This document shows positions 23,172 through 31,663 of a DNA stretch of 64,000 nucleotides, piece after piece. A program made the position numbers and the translations under genes. The stretch lies in contig NZ_CP097463.1 of assembly GCF_027247405.1 (NCBI RefSeq), forward strand, positions 930,001 to 994,000, given 5' to 3'. A model generated the notes under the pieces. The model saw only the letters and a list, made by a program, of their open reading frames with translations, had not been told where the DNA came from and searched no databases. Numbering within the stretch: the first letter of the stretch is position 1; each line of letters begins with the position of its first letter. Source of the stretch: Jatrophihabitans cynanchi (GTDB lineage Bacteria > Actinomycetota > Actinomycetes > Mycobacteriales > Jatrophihabitantaceae).

Positions 23172-24557
23172 ATGACGGCACGCCAGCCATCCGGCCCGAC
23201 ATCCGGCCCGCCATCCGGCCCGACGGCCGTGCAGCTGGCCGGGCAGGTGCGCGCCGGGCGCGGCACCGCACGCGCGGCGACCGAGCGGGCGCTGGCGCGG
23301 ATCGAGCGCCATGATGCCCGGCTCGGCGCGTTCCAGGTCGTTCGCGCGGCGGCGGCGCTGCGTGAGGCGGACGCCGTGGACGCGCGGCCGGACCGCGCTG
23401 GCCTGCCCTTGGCCGGCGTCCCGATCGCGGTCAAGGACAACGTCCCCGTCGCGGGTGAGCCGATGCGCGCCGGGTCGGCCGGATCCGACCCGACGCCGCA
23501 GGCCGCGGACCACGAGATCGTTCGCCGGCTGCGCGCGGCGGGCGCGGTCGTCGTCGGGCTGACCCGGGTGCCGGAGCTGTGCGTGTTCGCCGCGACGGAC
23601 TCCGGCTTCGGCCTCACCCGCAACCCGTGGAACCGCGGCCGCACTCCCGGCGGGTCATCCGGCGGGTCGGCGGCCGCGGTGGCCGCGGGTCTGGTGCCGC
23701 TCGCCCACGGGAACGACGGGATGGGCTCGATCCGGATCCCGGCGGCGTGCTGCGGGCTGGTCGGGATCAAGCCGGGCCTGGGCGTGGTGCCCGCCGGGCT
23801 CGGCGGGGACAGCTGGTTCGACATGGCCGAGAACGGACCACTTGCCACCACGGTCGCCGACTGCGCGCTCATGCTGTCCGTACTGGCCGATCGGCCGTCG
23901 CTGGCCCGGGTCGCCGACGCCGGGACGTTGCGGATCGCGGTGTCGACGCGGGCGCCGATGCCGCTCGATCCGGTGGATCGGGACTGGGCGTCGGCCGCGC
24001 GCGCAAGTGCGGCGGTGCTGCGCGAGGCAGGACACTCGGTGGTGGACGCAGACCCGCCGTACGGCCAGGTGCTGTCCACGTCCGGGCTGGTGCGGTGGCT
24101 CGCCGGGACGGCGTTGGACGCGCGCACCCTCGCCGACCGCTCGAAGCTCGCCGCGCGCACCAGACGCCATGCGGCTGCCGGCGCGCTGCTGCTGCGCGCC
24201 GGGCTGCCGCGCCCGCGCGGGCCGCAACGCTGGCGGGAGCGGGCGGAGCGGTTCTTCGCGCAGTACGACGTGCTGATCACGCCGACGCTCGCGCACCCGC
24301 CGATCGCCGCCCGGCTCTGGAGCGAGCGCGGCTGGCTGGCCAACCTCTGGGCCAGCTCGCGGTACGCACCCTTCGCGGCCCCCTGGAACGTCGCCGGCTG
24401 GCCTGCGATGGCGCTGCCCGCGGGTGTCGCGCCGGGCGGCCTGCCCCTGTCGGTGCAGCTGGTCGGGCGTCCGGGCAGCGAGGCGACGCTGCTGGCGCTC
24501 GCGGCCCAGCTCGAGCAGCTGCGGCCGTGGCCGCGGCTGGCCCCGGACTATCGCTGA
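23172..24557 (+). CDS. Amidase (amidase-signature family)
   Basis: 461 residues. The Ser-cisSer-Lys triad region is visible: Lys in GVPIAVKDNVPV, then RGRTPGGSSGGSAAAVAAGL with the conserved GGSSGGS run, and the oxyanion-side GSIRIPAACCGLVGIKP. It hydrolyses a carboxamide in the cytoplasm; the substrate is unknown (not the GatA context). Residues 5-19 contain a tetrapeptide repeat SGPT/SGPP from three 12-base tandem units (23189-23224), probably non-functional. Divergent from the molybdate operon. TAGGGT 6 bases before the ATG suggests leaderless transcription. Confidence 0.9.
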   Translation: MTARQPSGPTSGPPSGPTAVQLAGQVRAGRGTARAATERALARIERHDARLGAFQVVRAAAALREADAVDARPDRAGLPLAGVPIAVKDNVPVAGEPMRAGSAGSDPTPQAADHEIVRRLRAAGAVVVGLTRVPELCVFAATDSGFGLTRNPWNRGRTPGGSSGGSAAAVAAGLVPLAHGNDGMGSIRIPAACCGLVGIKPGLGVVPAGLGGDSWFDMAENGPLATTVADCALMLSVLADRPSLARVADAGTLRIAVSTRAPMPLDPVDRDWASAARASAAVLREAGHSVVDADPPYGQVLSTSGLVRWLAGTALDARTLADRSKLAARTRRHAAAGALLLRAGLPRPRGPQRWRERAERFFAQYDVLITPTLAHPPIAARLWSERGWLANLWASSRYAPFAAPWNVAGWPAMALPAGVAPGGLPLSVQLVGRPGSEATLLALAAQLEQLRPWPRLAPDYR

Positions 24558-24637
24558 CGATCCTGCTGCGCGGCCGGCCGCGTGACGCCCTGGCGCACCA
24601 AGACGGCGGCAACGAGGTCGCGCCTGCGCAAACCGGA

Positions 24638-25990
24638 TCACCGGGGCGGGGCGGGGCGCGCCCCGGCGGCCGCGGCGTCGGCCAGCGCGGCGGCGACCTC
24701 GCGGTGCCCGGACGCGACCAGTCCGACCGTCACCCGCAGGTGCGGACGGTCGGACGAACCCAGCTGGAACGGCCCGCCGGGCGCCGCGCCGATCCCGCGC
24801 GTGGCGAGCAGCAGCAGCGCCGCCGCCTCGTCGCGCACCGGCAGCCACATGTTGATGCCGTCGCCGCGCCAGACGTCCACGCCGAGGCGGGCGAGTTCGC
24901 CGGCAACCGTGGTGCGCCGCCTCGCGTACGTCCGGCGGGCACGCGCCACGGCGTGAAGCGACGGTGCATGGGTGAGCAGGTCCACCAGCAGCGCCTGGAG
25001 CAGCCGGCTCGTCCAGCCCTGGCCCAGGAAGCGGCGCTCCACCAACGGATCGACGAGCGCTGCCGGCCCGCCGATCGCGGCCAGCCGCAGGTCCGGGCCG
25101 TGCGATTTGGAGTAGCTGCGCACGTGCAGCGTGCGCTCGGGCAGCGCGCTGCCGAGGCTGAGCGCCGGCGTGGTCGCGATCGGGCCGGCCGAGTCGTCCT
25201 CGACGAGCAGCGCATCGCCTGCCTGCAGCACGGCGGCGAGCTCGGCGAGCCGGTCGGGGGTGAGTGAGGCTCCTGTCGGGTTCTGCGCGCGCGGCTGCAG
25301 GAACACCGCCCGCACGCCGGCACGGACGGCGGAGGCCAGCTCGCCCGGCACCGGTCCGCGCTCGTCGATCCGCACCGGCACCGGCGCCACGCCGGCCGCG
25401 TCGAGCAGGTCGAGCAGCGGCGGGAAGGCGGGCTGCTCGACCGCGACCCGGTCGCCGAAGCGCAGGTGGGCGGCCACGATCTGCGCGAGCGCGTCCATCG
25501 CGCCGTCCACCACGGTCAACCGCCCGGCGGCGAACGGCCAGTCCGCGCGCAGCAACGCGGCAAGCTCGGGAAGTACCGGATCGTCCAGGTAGCTGGCCGG
25601 CGTCAGCGGCGGACGTACCCGGCGCAGCGCCGCGGTCAGGTCGGGCAGCAACTCCGGATCGGGCGTCCCGCCGGACAGGTCCAGCGCGAACGGCGTGTGC
25701 GCGCCGACGGCCCGCCGGTACCGCTGCGGCCCGGCGCGGTGCGCGGTGACGACGGTGCCGCGCCGCCCGGCGGTGTGCACGGTGCCGGCCCGCGCCAGCA
25801 CCGCCCAGGCCGCGCTCACCGTGGTGGGCGAGAGCCCGAGCTGGGCGGCCACGGTGCGGATCGGTGGCAACCGGTCCTCGGCGGCGAGCACCCCGTCGGC
25901 GACGGCACGGCCCACCGCGGCGGCCAGCCCGCGGGCGGTCGGCTCGGCCATCCGCTCCTCTAGTGCGCTCAGCACCGCCGTCCCGTCCAC
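24638..25990 (-). CDS. MocR-type transcriptional regulator (GntR winged helix plus aminotransferase-like domain)
   Basis: 450 residues from GTG 25990. The GntR winged helix covers about 15-75 (RLPPIRTVAAQLGLSPTTVS), and the fold-type I aminotransferase-like domain about 105-440. The PLP lysine motif is RSYSKSHGPDLRLAAIGG, and NPTGASLT is the aspartate-aminotransferase-like loop. It probably binds PLP and an amine and controls the divergent mmsA-aminotransferase pair. The GTG start is preferred over ATG 26008 because a -10 (TATGTT) ends 8 bases before it and the direct repeats would otherwise lie inside the gene. Confidence 0.87.
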   Translation of the reverse strand: MDGTAVLSALEERMAEPTARGLAAAVGRAVADGVLAAEDRLPPIRTVAAQLGLSPTTVSAAWAVLARAGTVHTAGRRGTVVTAHRAGPQRYRRAVGAHTPFALDLSGGTPDPELLPDLTAALRRVRPPLTPASYLDDPVLPELAALLRADWPFAAGRLTVVDGAMDALAQIVAAHLRFGDRVAVEQPAFPPLLDLLDAAGVAPVPVRIDERGPVPGELASAVRAGVRAVFLQPRAQNPTGASLTPDRLAELAAVLQAGDALLVEDDSAGPIATTPALSLGSALPERTLHVRSYSKSHGPDLRLAAIGGPAALVDPLVERRFLGQGWTSRLLQALLVDLLTHAPSLHAVARARRTYARRRTTVAGELARLGVDVWRGDGINMWLPVRDEAAALLLLATRGIGAAPGGPFQLGSSDRPHLRVTVGLVASGHREVAAALADAAAAGARPAPPR

Positions 25991-25993
25991 AGT

Positions 25994-26045
25994 TTTGTAA
26001 CATAGCATTCAGCACTTTGTCACGCCTAGTGCTGTGACGTAGCGT
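25994..26045. promoter_or_regulatory. Divergent promoters with paired direct repeats (candidate MocR operator)
   Basis: Plus strand: TTGTCA (26017-26022), 17-base spacer, TAGCGT (26040-26045), then 7 bases to ATG 26053, a textbook leaderless promoter for mmsA. Minus strand: TATGTT (26004-25999) serves the regulator. TTTGTAAC (25994-26001) and TTTGTCAC (26016-26023) are direct repeats 22 bases apart; one covers the regulator's -10 and the other the mmsA -35. MocR proteins are known to bind such direct repeats. Confidence 0.65.
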
Positions 26046-26052
26046 GCTGGCC

Positions 26053-27543
26053 ATGAGCAACCGCATCTCGCACTGGATCGACGGCGCCCACGTCGCCGGC
26101 TCGTCCGGGCGCACCAGCCCCGTGTTCAACCCGGCCACCGGCCTGCGGAGTGCCGACGTCGACCTGGCCTCGGCCGCCGAGGTCGACACGGCGATCGCGA
26201 GCGCCAAGGCGGCCGCGCGCGAGTGGCGCAGCGCGTCGCTCTCGCGCCGCTCGGCCGTGCTGTTCGCGTTCCGCCAACTGCTGGCCGACAACGCCGGCGA
26301 GCTGGCCAAGATCGTCACGTCCGAGCACGGCAAAGTGCTGGCCGACGCGGCCGGCGAGGTCGCTCGCGGGCTGGAGAACGTCGAGTTCGCCTGCGGAGTG
26401 CCGCAGCTGACCAAGGGCGGCTTCAGCGAGCAGGCCTCGACCGGGGTGGACGTCTACTCGATCCGCCAGCCGCTCGGCGTGGTCGCCGGCATCACCCCGT
26501 TCAACTTCCCGGTGATGGTGCCGCTCTGGATGGCGGCGAACGCGATCGCCTGCGGCAACGCGTTCGTGCTCAAGCCGAGCGAGAAGGACCCGTCGGCGTC
26601 ACTGTTCCTCGCCGACCTGTGGAAGCGAGCCGGCCTGCCCGACGGCGTGTTCACCGTGTTGCAGGGTGACAAGGAGGCGGTGGACGCGCTGGTCGCGCAC
26701 CCCGACGTCGCCGCCGTCAGCTTCGTCGGTTCGACCCCGATCGCCAGGTACATCTACGAGAGCGGGACGCGCAACGGCAAGCGCATCCAGGCTCTCGGCG
26801 GCGCGAAGAACCACATGCTGGTGCTGCCGGACGCCGACATCGACCTGGCCGCGGACGCCGCCGTGTCGGCCGCATACGGCGCGGCGGGCGAGCGGTGCAT
26901 GGCCATCTCGGTGGCCGTCGCGGTCGGCGAGGCGGGCGACCGGCTGGTCGACGCGATCGCGGCCCGGCTGCCCAAGTTGAAGATCGGAAACGGCGCCGAC
27001 CCGGACAGCGAGATGGGGCCGCTGATCACGGCCGCGCACCGCGACAAGGTGGCCGGCTACATCGCCGCGGGCGCGGAGTCGGGCGCGCGCGTGGTCGTCG
27101 ACGGCCGGGCCGGGGACGTCCCGGCAGCGGGCTTCTTCCTCGGCGCGACGCTACTGGACGGCGTCACGCCGGACATGGCCGTCTACACCGACGAGATCTT
27201 CGGCCCGGTGCTGTGCGTGGTGCGCGCCGGGACCTACGGCGAGGCGCTGGAGCTGATCAACGCCAACCCGTTCGCCAACGGCACCGCGATCTTCACGCGC
27301 GACGGCGGCGCGGCGCGGCAGTTCCAGTTCGACGTCGAGGTCGGCATGGTCGGGATCAACGTCCCGATCCCGGTGCCGGTGGCGTACTACTCCTTCGGCG
27401 GCTGGAAGGCCTCGCTGTTCGGCGACACGCACATGTACGGGCCGGAGGGTGTCAACTTCTACACGCGTGGCAAGGTCGTCACATCGCGGTGGCCAGATCC
27501 GGCGACCTCGACGATCGACCTCGGTTTCCCGCAGACCCGCTAG
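26053..27543 (+). CDS. mmsA: CoA-acylating methylmalonate-semialdehyde/malonate-semialdehyde dehydrogenase
   Basis: 496 residues. Aldehyde-dehydrogenase fold with the MmsA-specific motif [13 protein letters not shown] (catalytic Cys), [38 protein letters not shown] (NAD-binding side) and [20 protein letters not shown]. MmsA members oxidise (methyl)malonate semialdehyde with CoA and NAD to propionyl- or acetyl-CoA. Paired with the downstream aminotransferase, it could finish catabolism of beta-alanine, 3-aminoisobutyrate or another beta-amino acid. Controlled by the divergent MocR gene. Confidence 0.92.
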   Translation: MSNRISHWIDGAHVAGSSGRTSPVFNPATGLRSADVDLASAAEVDTAIASAKAAAREWRSASLSRRSAVLFAFRQLLADNAGELAKIVTSEHGKVLADAAGEVARGLENVEFACGVPQLTKGGFSEQASTGVDVYSIRQPLGVVAGITPFNFPVMVPLWMAANAIACGNAFVLKPSEKDPSASLFLADLWKRAGLPDGVFTVLQGDKEAVDALVAHPDVAAVSFVGSTPIARYIYESGTRNGKRIQALGGAKNHMLVLPDADIDLAADAAVSAAYGAAGERCMAISVAVAVGEAGDRLVDAIAARLPKLKIGNGADPDSEMGPLITAAHRDKVAGYIAAGAESGARVVVDGRAGDVPAAGFFLGATLLDGVTPDMAVYTDEIFGPVLCVVRAGTYGEALELINANPFANGTAIFTRDGGAARQFQFDVEVGMVGINVPIPVPVAYYSFGGWKASLFGDTHMYGPEGVNFYTRGKVVTSRWPDPATSTIDLGFPQTR

Positions 27544-27561
27544 AAGTTGGAAGGACGAGCC

Positions 27562-28914
27562 ATGTACGGTATTCCCACCGACGGCAGCATCGTCAAGGCC
27601 CTGGACCGGGCGCACGTGTTCCACTCCTGGTCGGCGCAGGCCCAGATCGATCCGCTGCCGATCGCGGGCGCGTCCGGGTCGTACTTCACCGACTACGCGG
27701 GCAAGCGCTACCTGGACTTCTCCAGCCAGCTGGTGAACGTCAACATCGGCTACCAGCACCCGAAGCTGGTTGCCGCGATCGCCGAGCAGGCCGCGCGGCT
27801 GTGCACGATCCAGCCGTCGTTCGCCAACGACGCGCGCAGCGAGGCCGCCCGGCTGATCACCGAGCTCGCGCCGGGCGACCTGAACCGGGTGTTCTTCACC
27901 AACGGCGGTGCCGAGGCGACCGAGAACGCGCTGCGGATGGCCCGGCTGCACACCGGCCGGTTCAAGGTCTTCGCCGCGCACCGCTCGTACCACGGCGCCA
28001 CGGCCGGCGCCATCGCGATGACCGGCGAGCCGCGGCGCTGGGCGAGCGAGCCCGGAATGCCCGGCGTGATCAGGTTCTTCGGGCCGTACCTGTACCGCTC
28101 GGCGTTCTACGCGAGCACGCCCGAGGAGGAGTGCGAGCGGGCCCTGCAGCACCTGCGCGACCTGATCGTGTTCGAGGGCCCGGCCTCGGTGGCCGCGATC
28201 ATCCTGGAGTCGGTGGTCGGCACGAACGGCGTGCTGGTCCCGCCGCCGGGCTACCTGGCCGGCGTGCGCGCGCTGTGCGACGAGTTCGGCATCGTGATGA
28301 TCGCCGACGAGGTGATGGCCGGCTTCGGTCGCTGCGGCGAGTGGTTCGCCGTCGACCACTGGGACGTCACGCCTGACCTGATCACGTTCGCCAAGGGCGT
28401 CAACTCCGGCTACGTCCCGCTCGGCGGCGTGCTGATCAACGACGCGATCAACGAGACGTTCCAGAGCCGCGTCTACCCCGGCGGCCTCACCTACTCCGGC
28501 CACCCGCTGGCGTGCGGCAGCGCGGTCGCGTCGATCAACATCTTCAAGGACGAGCGCATCGTCGAGCACGCGCGAGAGCTGGGGACGGACGTGATCGGGC
28601 CGGAGCTGACCAAGCTCGCCGAGAACCACCCGTCGGTCGGCGAGGTGCGCGGCCTGGGCGTGTTCTGGGCGGTCGAGCTGGTGCGCGACCAGCGGACCCG
28701 CGAGCCCCTGGTGCCGTTCAACGCGTCCGGGCCGGACGCCGCGCCGATGGGCGAGTTCGCCGCCGCCTGCAAGCAGCGCGGGCTCTGGCCGATGGTGGCG
28801 GGCAACCGCACGCACGTCGTCCCGCCGTGCACGACATCGGCCGACGAGATCCGCGAGGGGATCGCGATCCTGGACGAAGCGCTCGAGGTCACCGACCGGT
28901 ACTGCACTGCCTGA
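27562..28914 (+). CDS. Class III (omega-amino acid) aminotransferase
   Basis: 450 residues. PLP-dependent fold: VFFTNGGAEATENALRMAR (phosphate cradle), IIADEVMAGFGRCGEWFAVD (the D-E-V motif), and the PLP lysine in FAKGVNSGYVPLGGVLI. It closely fits the beta-alanine/omega-amino acid-pyruvate transaminase type. ATG 27562 follows GGAAGGACG, 18 bases after mmsA, so the two form one transcript: transamination of a beta- or omega-amine to a semialdehyde, then oxidation by MmsA. Confidence 0.9.
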   Translation: MYGIPTDGSIVKALDRAHVFHSWSAQAQIDPLPIAGASGSYFTDYAGKRYLDFSSQLVNVNIGYQHPKLVAAIAEQAARLCTIQPSFANDARSEAARLITELAPGDLNRVFFTNGGAEATENALRMARLHTGRFKVFAAHRSYHGATAGAIAMTGEPRRWASEPGMPGVIRFFGPYLYRSAFYASTPEEECERALQHLRDLIVFEGPASVAAIILESVVGTNGVLVPPPGYLAGVRALCDEFGIVMIADEVMAGFGRCGEWFAVDHWDVTPDLITFAKGVNSGYVPLGGVLINDAINETFQSRVYPGGLTYSGHPLACGSAVASINIFKDERIVEHARELGTDVIGPELTKLAENHPSVGEVRGLGVFWAVELVRDQRTREPLVPFNASGPDAAPMGEFAAACKQRGLWPMVAGNRTHVVPPCTTSADEIREGIAILDEALEVTDRYCTA

Positions 28915-28927
28915 TCGCGTCGGCGCG

Positions 28928-29362
28928 ATGTCCGACGAGCGAACGCCCTACCTCGCGCTCGAACGAGAGCTCGGGCTGCTGCTGGCACGATCGCGCGCGC
29001 AGAGCCGTGAGCTGGCGGCCCAGGTGCACCCCGACCTGGACGCGGTGAGCTATGCGACGCTCGCGCGGATCGAGCAGACGGCGCCGGTGCGCGCCTCCGA
29101 ACTTGCCGAGTACTTCGGCGTCGACAAGGCCGCGGTGAGCCGGCAGGTCGCCCGGCTGGAGGAGCTCGAACTGGTCGAGCGCACCCGCGACCCCGCCGAC
29201 GCCCGGGCCCGTGCGCTCGACCTCACCGCGCAGGGCCGCTCCCGCCTGCAGGCGGTCCGGCTGGCGCGCCGGGACCGGTTCCGCAGCCTGGTGAGCACCT
29301 GGCCGCGTGCCGACGTCGCCGAACTGGCCCGGCTGCTCGGGGAGCTCAACAGCGTCCTGTGA
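28928..29362 (+). CDS. MarR-family transcriptional regulator
   Basis: 144 residues. Winged helix: RASELAEYFGVDKAAVSRQVARL (helix-turn-helix) and LVERTRDPADARARALDLT (wing). It is 13 bases after the aminotransferase stop, so could be the third gene of that transcript, or start its own. No ligand is known. Confidence 0.85.
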   Translation: MSDERTPYLALERELGLLLARSRAQSRELAAQVHPDLDAVSYATLARIEQTAPVRASELAEYFGVDKAAVSRQVARLEELELVERTRDPADARARALDLTAQGRSRLQAVRLARRDRFRSLVSTWPRADVAELARLLGELNSVL

Positions 29363-29400
29363 ATCTGTGCACTGAGCCTGCACTGTGAGCAGGCACTGTA

Positions 29401-29443
29401 GTTGACGTCTGCAACCAATTGCCATACAGTTGCTTTCGTCAAC
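29401..29443 (+). promoter_or_regulatory. Promoter with paired palindromic operators of the MarR-exporter operon
   Basis: TTGACG (29402-29407), exactly 17 bases, TACAGT (29425-29430). The -35 lies inside GTTGACGTCTGCAAC (29401-29415); its mirror GTTGCTTTCGTCAAC (29429-29443) starts at the end of the -10. Each half is itself a GTTG...CAAC dyad, and the two halves mirror each other (GTTGACG.../...CGTCAAC). This is what an autorepressed MarR-exporter promoter should look like. Upstream, GCACTG is repeated three times in 29369-29400. Confidence 0.7.
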
Positions 29444-29459
29444 TAACCGAAAGTGTGCC

Positions 29460-29960
29460 GTGACGCCGAATCCCAGCAGCGAGTCCTGTGCGGCCCTGCT
29501 CACCTCGGCCCGCACGCTGCACGGCCTGCACCGGCGCCTGTTGCGCGAGGACAGCACCCAGTGCTCCGCCCTGCGCGCCAACGTCCTGGCCGCCGTCGCC
29601 GACCACGGCCCGCTGCGTCCGTCCACCCTCGCCGAGCAACTGCGGATCGACGGGTCGGTCGCGAGCCGGCAGCTGCACTGCCTCGACGTCGACGGCCTCG
29701 TCGAACGCGTCACCGACCCCGCCGACCGCCGGGCCCAGCTGGTGCGCATCACCGCGCCCGGACGCGACTACCTGGACGGCCTGCGCCGCCGCGCGAGCAG
29801 CGCACTCGCCGGCCGGCTGGCCGGCTGGTCCGATGACGACGTCCACACCCTGGCCGAGCAGTTGCTCCGGCTCGAACACAGCCTCTCCCACGAACACAGC
29901 CTCTCCCGCGAGCACAGCCTCTCCGCGCTCCACGATCCACAGAAGGGCAGCACCGCATGA
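29460..29960 (+). CDS. MarR-family transcriptional regulator (exporter operon)
   Basis: 166 residues from GTG 29460 (GAAAG 8 bases upstream; an in-frame TTG at 29430 overlaps the -10 and is rejected). Helix-turn-helix PSTLAEQLRIDGSVASRQL and wing LVERVTDPADRRAQLVRIT. The C-terminus carries a hexapeptide repeat EHSLS(H/R) three times, from an 18-base tandem triplication (29874-29927). Its stop overlaps the exporter start (ATGA), so it probably represses its own operon and releases on ligand binding. Confidence 0.88.
   Translation: MTPNPSSESCAALLTSARTLHGLHRRLLREDSTQCSALRANVLAAVADHGPLRPSTLAEQLRIDGSVASRQLHCLDVDGLVERVTDPADRRAQLVRITAPGRDYLDGLRRRASSALAGRLAGWSDDDVHTLAEQLLRLEHSLSHEHSLSREHSLSALHDPQKGSTA
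29874..29927 (+). repeat. Three tandem 18-base units in the MarR gene tail
   Basis: GAACACAGCCTCTCCCAC and two near-identical copies (29874, 29892, 29910) encode three EHSLS-type hexapeptides. The frame is preserved because the unit is divisible by three. Confidence 0.85.
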
Positions 29961-31630
29961 GCACCACCACCGCGGACGGCGACGCCGCCGCGAGTTCGGC
30001 CACCTCGGGCGTCACGCCGATGTCGCACCGGCAGATCCTCGAGGCGATGTCCGGGTTGCTGCTCGGCATGTTCGTGGCGATGTTGTCCTCGACCGTCGTC
30101 ACGAACGCGCTGCCGAAGATCATCACCACGCTGCACGGCACCGAGTCCGGGTACACCTGGATCGTCGCGGTGACGCTGCTGACGATGACTGCCACCACGC
30201 CCGTCTGGGGCAAGCTGTCGGACCTGATCAGCCCGAAGCTGCTCGTGCAGCTGTCGATCGTCGTGTACGTCGCCGGTTCGGCGATCGCCGGACTGTCCGA
30301 GAACGTCGGCATGCTCATCGGCGCGCGCGCCATCCAGGGCGTCGGGGTCGGCGGCCTGATGGCGCTGGTGCAGATCATCATGGCCCGCATCGTCAGCCCG
30401 CGTGAGCGCGGCCGGTACAGCGGCTACATCGGCGCAGTCTTCGCCACCGCCACCGTGCTCGGCCCGATCGTCGGCGGGGTCATCGTCGACACGTCCTGGC
30501 TGGGCTGGCGCTGGTGCTTCTACATCGGCGTCCCGTTCGCGGTCGCCGCGCTCGTCGTGCTGCAGAAGACGCTGAAGCTGGACCAGGTCAAGCGCGACGT
30601 GACCATCGACTACCTCGGCGCGAGCCTGATCGTGGCCGGGGTGAGCCTGCTGCTGATCTGGGTCTCGCTGGCCGGCACCAGCTTCGCGTGGTTGTCACTT
30701 CCGTCAGCGCTGATGGTGCTCGGCGGTGTCGTCGTCCTCGCGCTGGCGCTGGTGGTCGAGCGGCGGGCGAGCGAGCCGATCATCCCGCTGGGCCTGTTCC
30801 GCGACTCGACCGTCGCGCTGTCCGCCGTCGCCAGCATCTTCATCGGTGCCGCCCTCTACGGCGTGACGGTGTTCCTCAGCCAGTACTTCCAGCTCAGCCG
30901 GCTGCAGTCGCCCACCATCGCCGGCCTGGCGACGATGCCGATGGTCATGGGCATGTTCCTGACCTCGCTGATCGTCGGCAAGCTCATCTCCCGCACCGGC
31001 CTGTGGCGGCGCTACCTCGTGGGCGGGTCCATCTCACTGGTGGCCGGCCTGCTGATCCTGGGCACGCTCGGCGCGCACACGTCCTACCTCGTGCTCGCGG
31101 CCGGGATGCTGCTCACCGGCAGCGGCATGGGCGCGACCATGCAGAACCTGGTACTCGCCGTGCAGAACACCGTGCCGATGCGCGAGATCGGTGCCGCGTC
31201 GGCCGCGATCTCGTTCATCCGGACGCTCGGTGGTGCGATCGGGGTCAGCGCGCTCGGCGCGGTGCTCGCCGGCCAGGTCAAGAGCAACGTGACGAGCGGG
31301 CTCGACCGGCTCGGCGTCAGCGCGTCCAGCGCGGGCGACTCCGGCGCGGTGCCGGACCCGGCCGCCCTGCCGGCGCCGGTCGCCCACGTCGTTCGCGGCG
31401 CGTACGCGACCGGCATCTCCTGGGTCTTCCTGATCAGCGCGGTCGCCGCGGCGCTGGGCGCGGTCGCGATCTGGTTCATCCGTGAGGTGCCGCTGCGCAC
31501 CACGATCAGCGACGAGGCGGGCGAGCCGGAGAGCCCGCTGCAGGTCGCGTCCGAGAGCGTGGCCGCTGCCGAGGGAGTCGCCGAGGCGCCGGCCTACCGT
31601 GGCGTCCCCGCGATCGCGCGCCAGGCCTGA
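29957..31630 (+). CDS. DHA2-family (14-helix) MFS multidrug exporter
   Basis: 557 residues with about 14 membrane helices. Motif A-like VWGKLSDLISPKLLVQ, the exporter motif C region ATATVLGPIVGGVIVDTSWLG, and LSSTVVTNALPKIITTLHG at the end of helix 1. The C-terminal ~50 residues are hydrophilic. It pumps drugs or metabolites out with protons. It overlaps the marR stop by ATGA and is the effector of that regulator. Confidence 0.9.
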   Translation: MSTTTADGDAAASSATSGVTPMSHRQILEAMSGLLLGMFVAMLSSTVVTNALPKIITTLHGTESGYTWIVAVTLLTMTATTPVWGKLSDLISPKLLVQLSIVVYVAGSAIAGLSENVGMLIGARAIQGVGVGGLMALVQIIMARIVSPRERGRYSGYIGAVFATATVLGPIVGGVIVDTSWLGWRWCFYIGVPFAVAALVVLQKTLKLDQVKRDVTIDYLGASLIVAGVSLLLIWVSLAGTSFAWLSLPSALMVLGGVVVLALALVVERRASEPIIPLGLFRDSTVALSAVASIFIGAALYGVTVFLSQYFQLSRLQSPTIAGLATMPMVMGMFLTSLIVGKLISRTGLWRRYLVGGSISLVAGLLILGTLGAHTSYLVLAAGMLLTGSGMGATMQNLVLAVQNTVPMREIGAASAAISFIRTLGGAIGVSALGAVLAGQVKSNVTSGLDRLGVSASSAGDSGAVPDPAALPAPVAHVVRGAYATGISWVFLISAVAAALGAVAIWFIREVPLRTTISDEAGEPESPLQVASESVAAAEGVAEAPAYRGVPAIARQA

Positions 31631-31663
31631 CCCGTTGTCAGGGCCCGCTCGTAACGTGAGCTG

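Noticed and set aside
23655-26414. A 919-codon open frame on the minus strand spanning amidase, MocR and mmsA
   Set aside because: It crosses three well-supported genes and two divergent promoters; composition is that of a shadow frame.
29874-29927. CRISPR-like direct repeats
   Set aside because: Contiguous 18-base units without spacers, lying in frame within a coding sequence; tandem duplication explains them.
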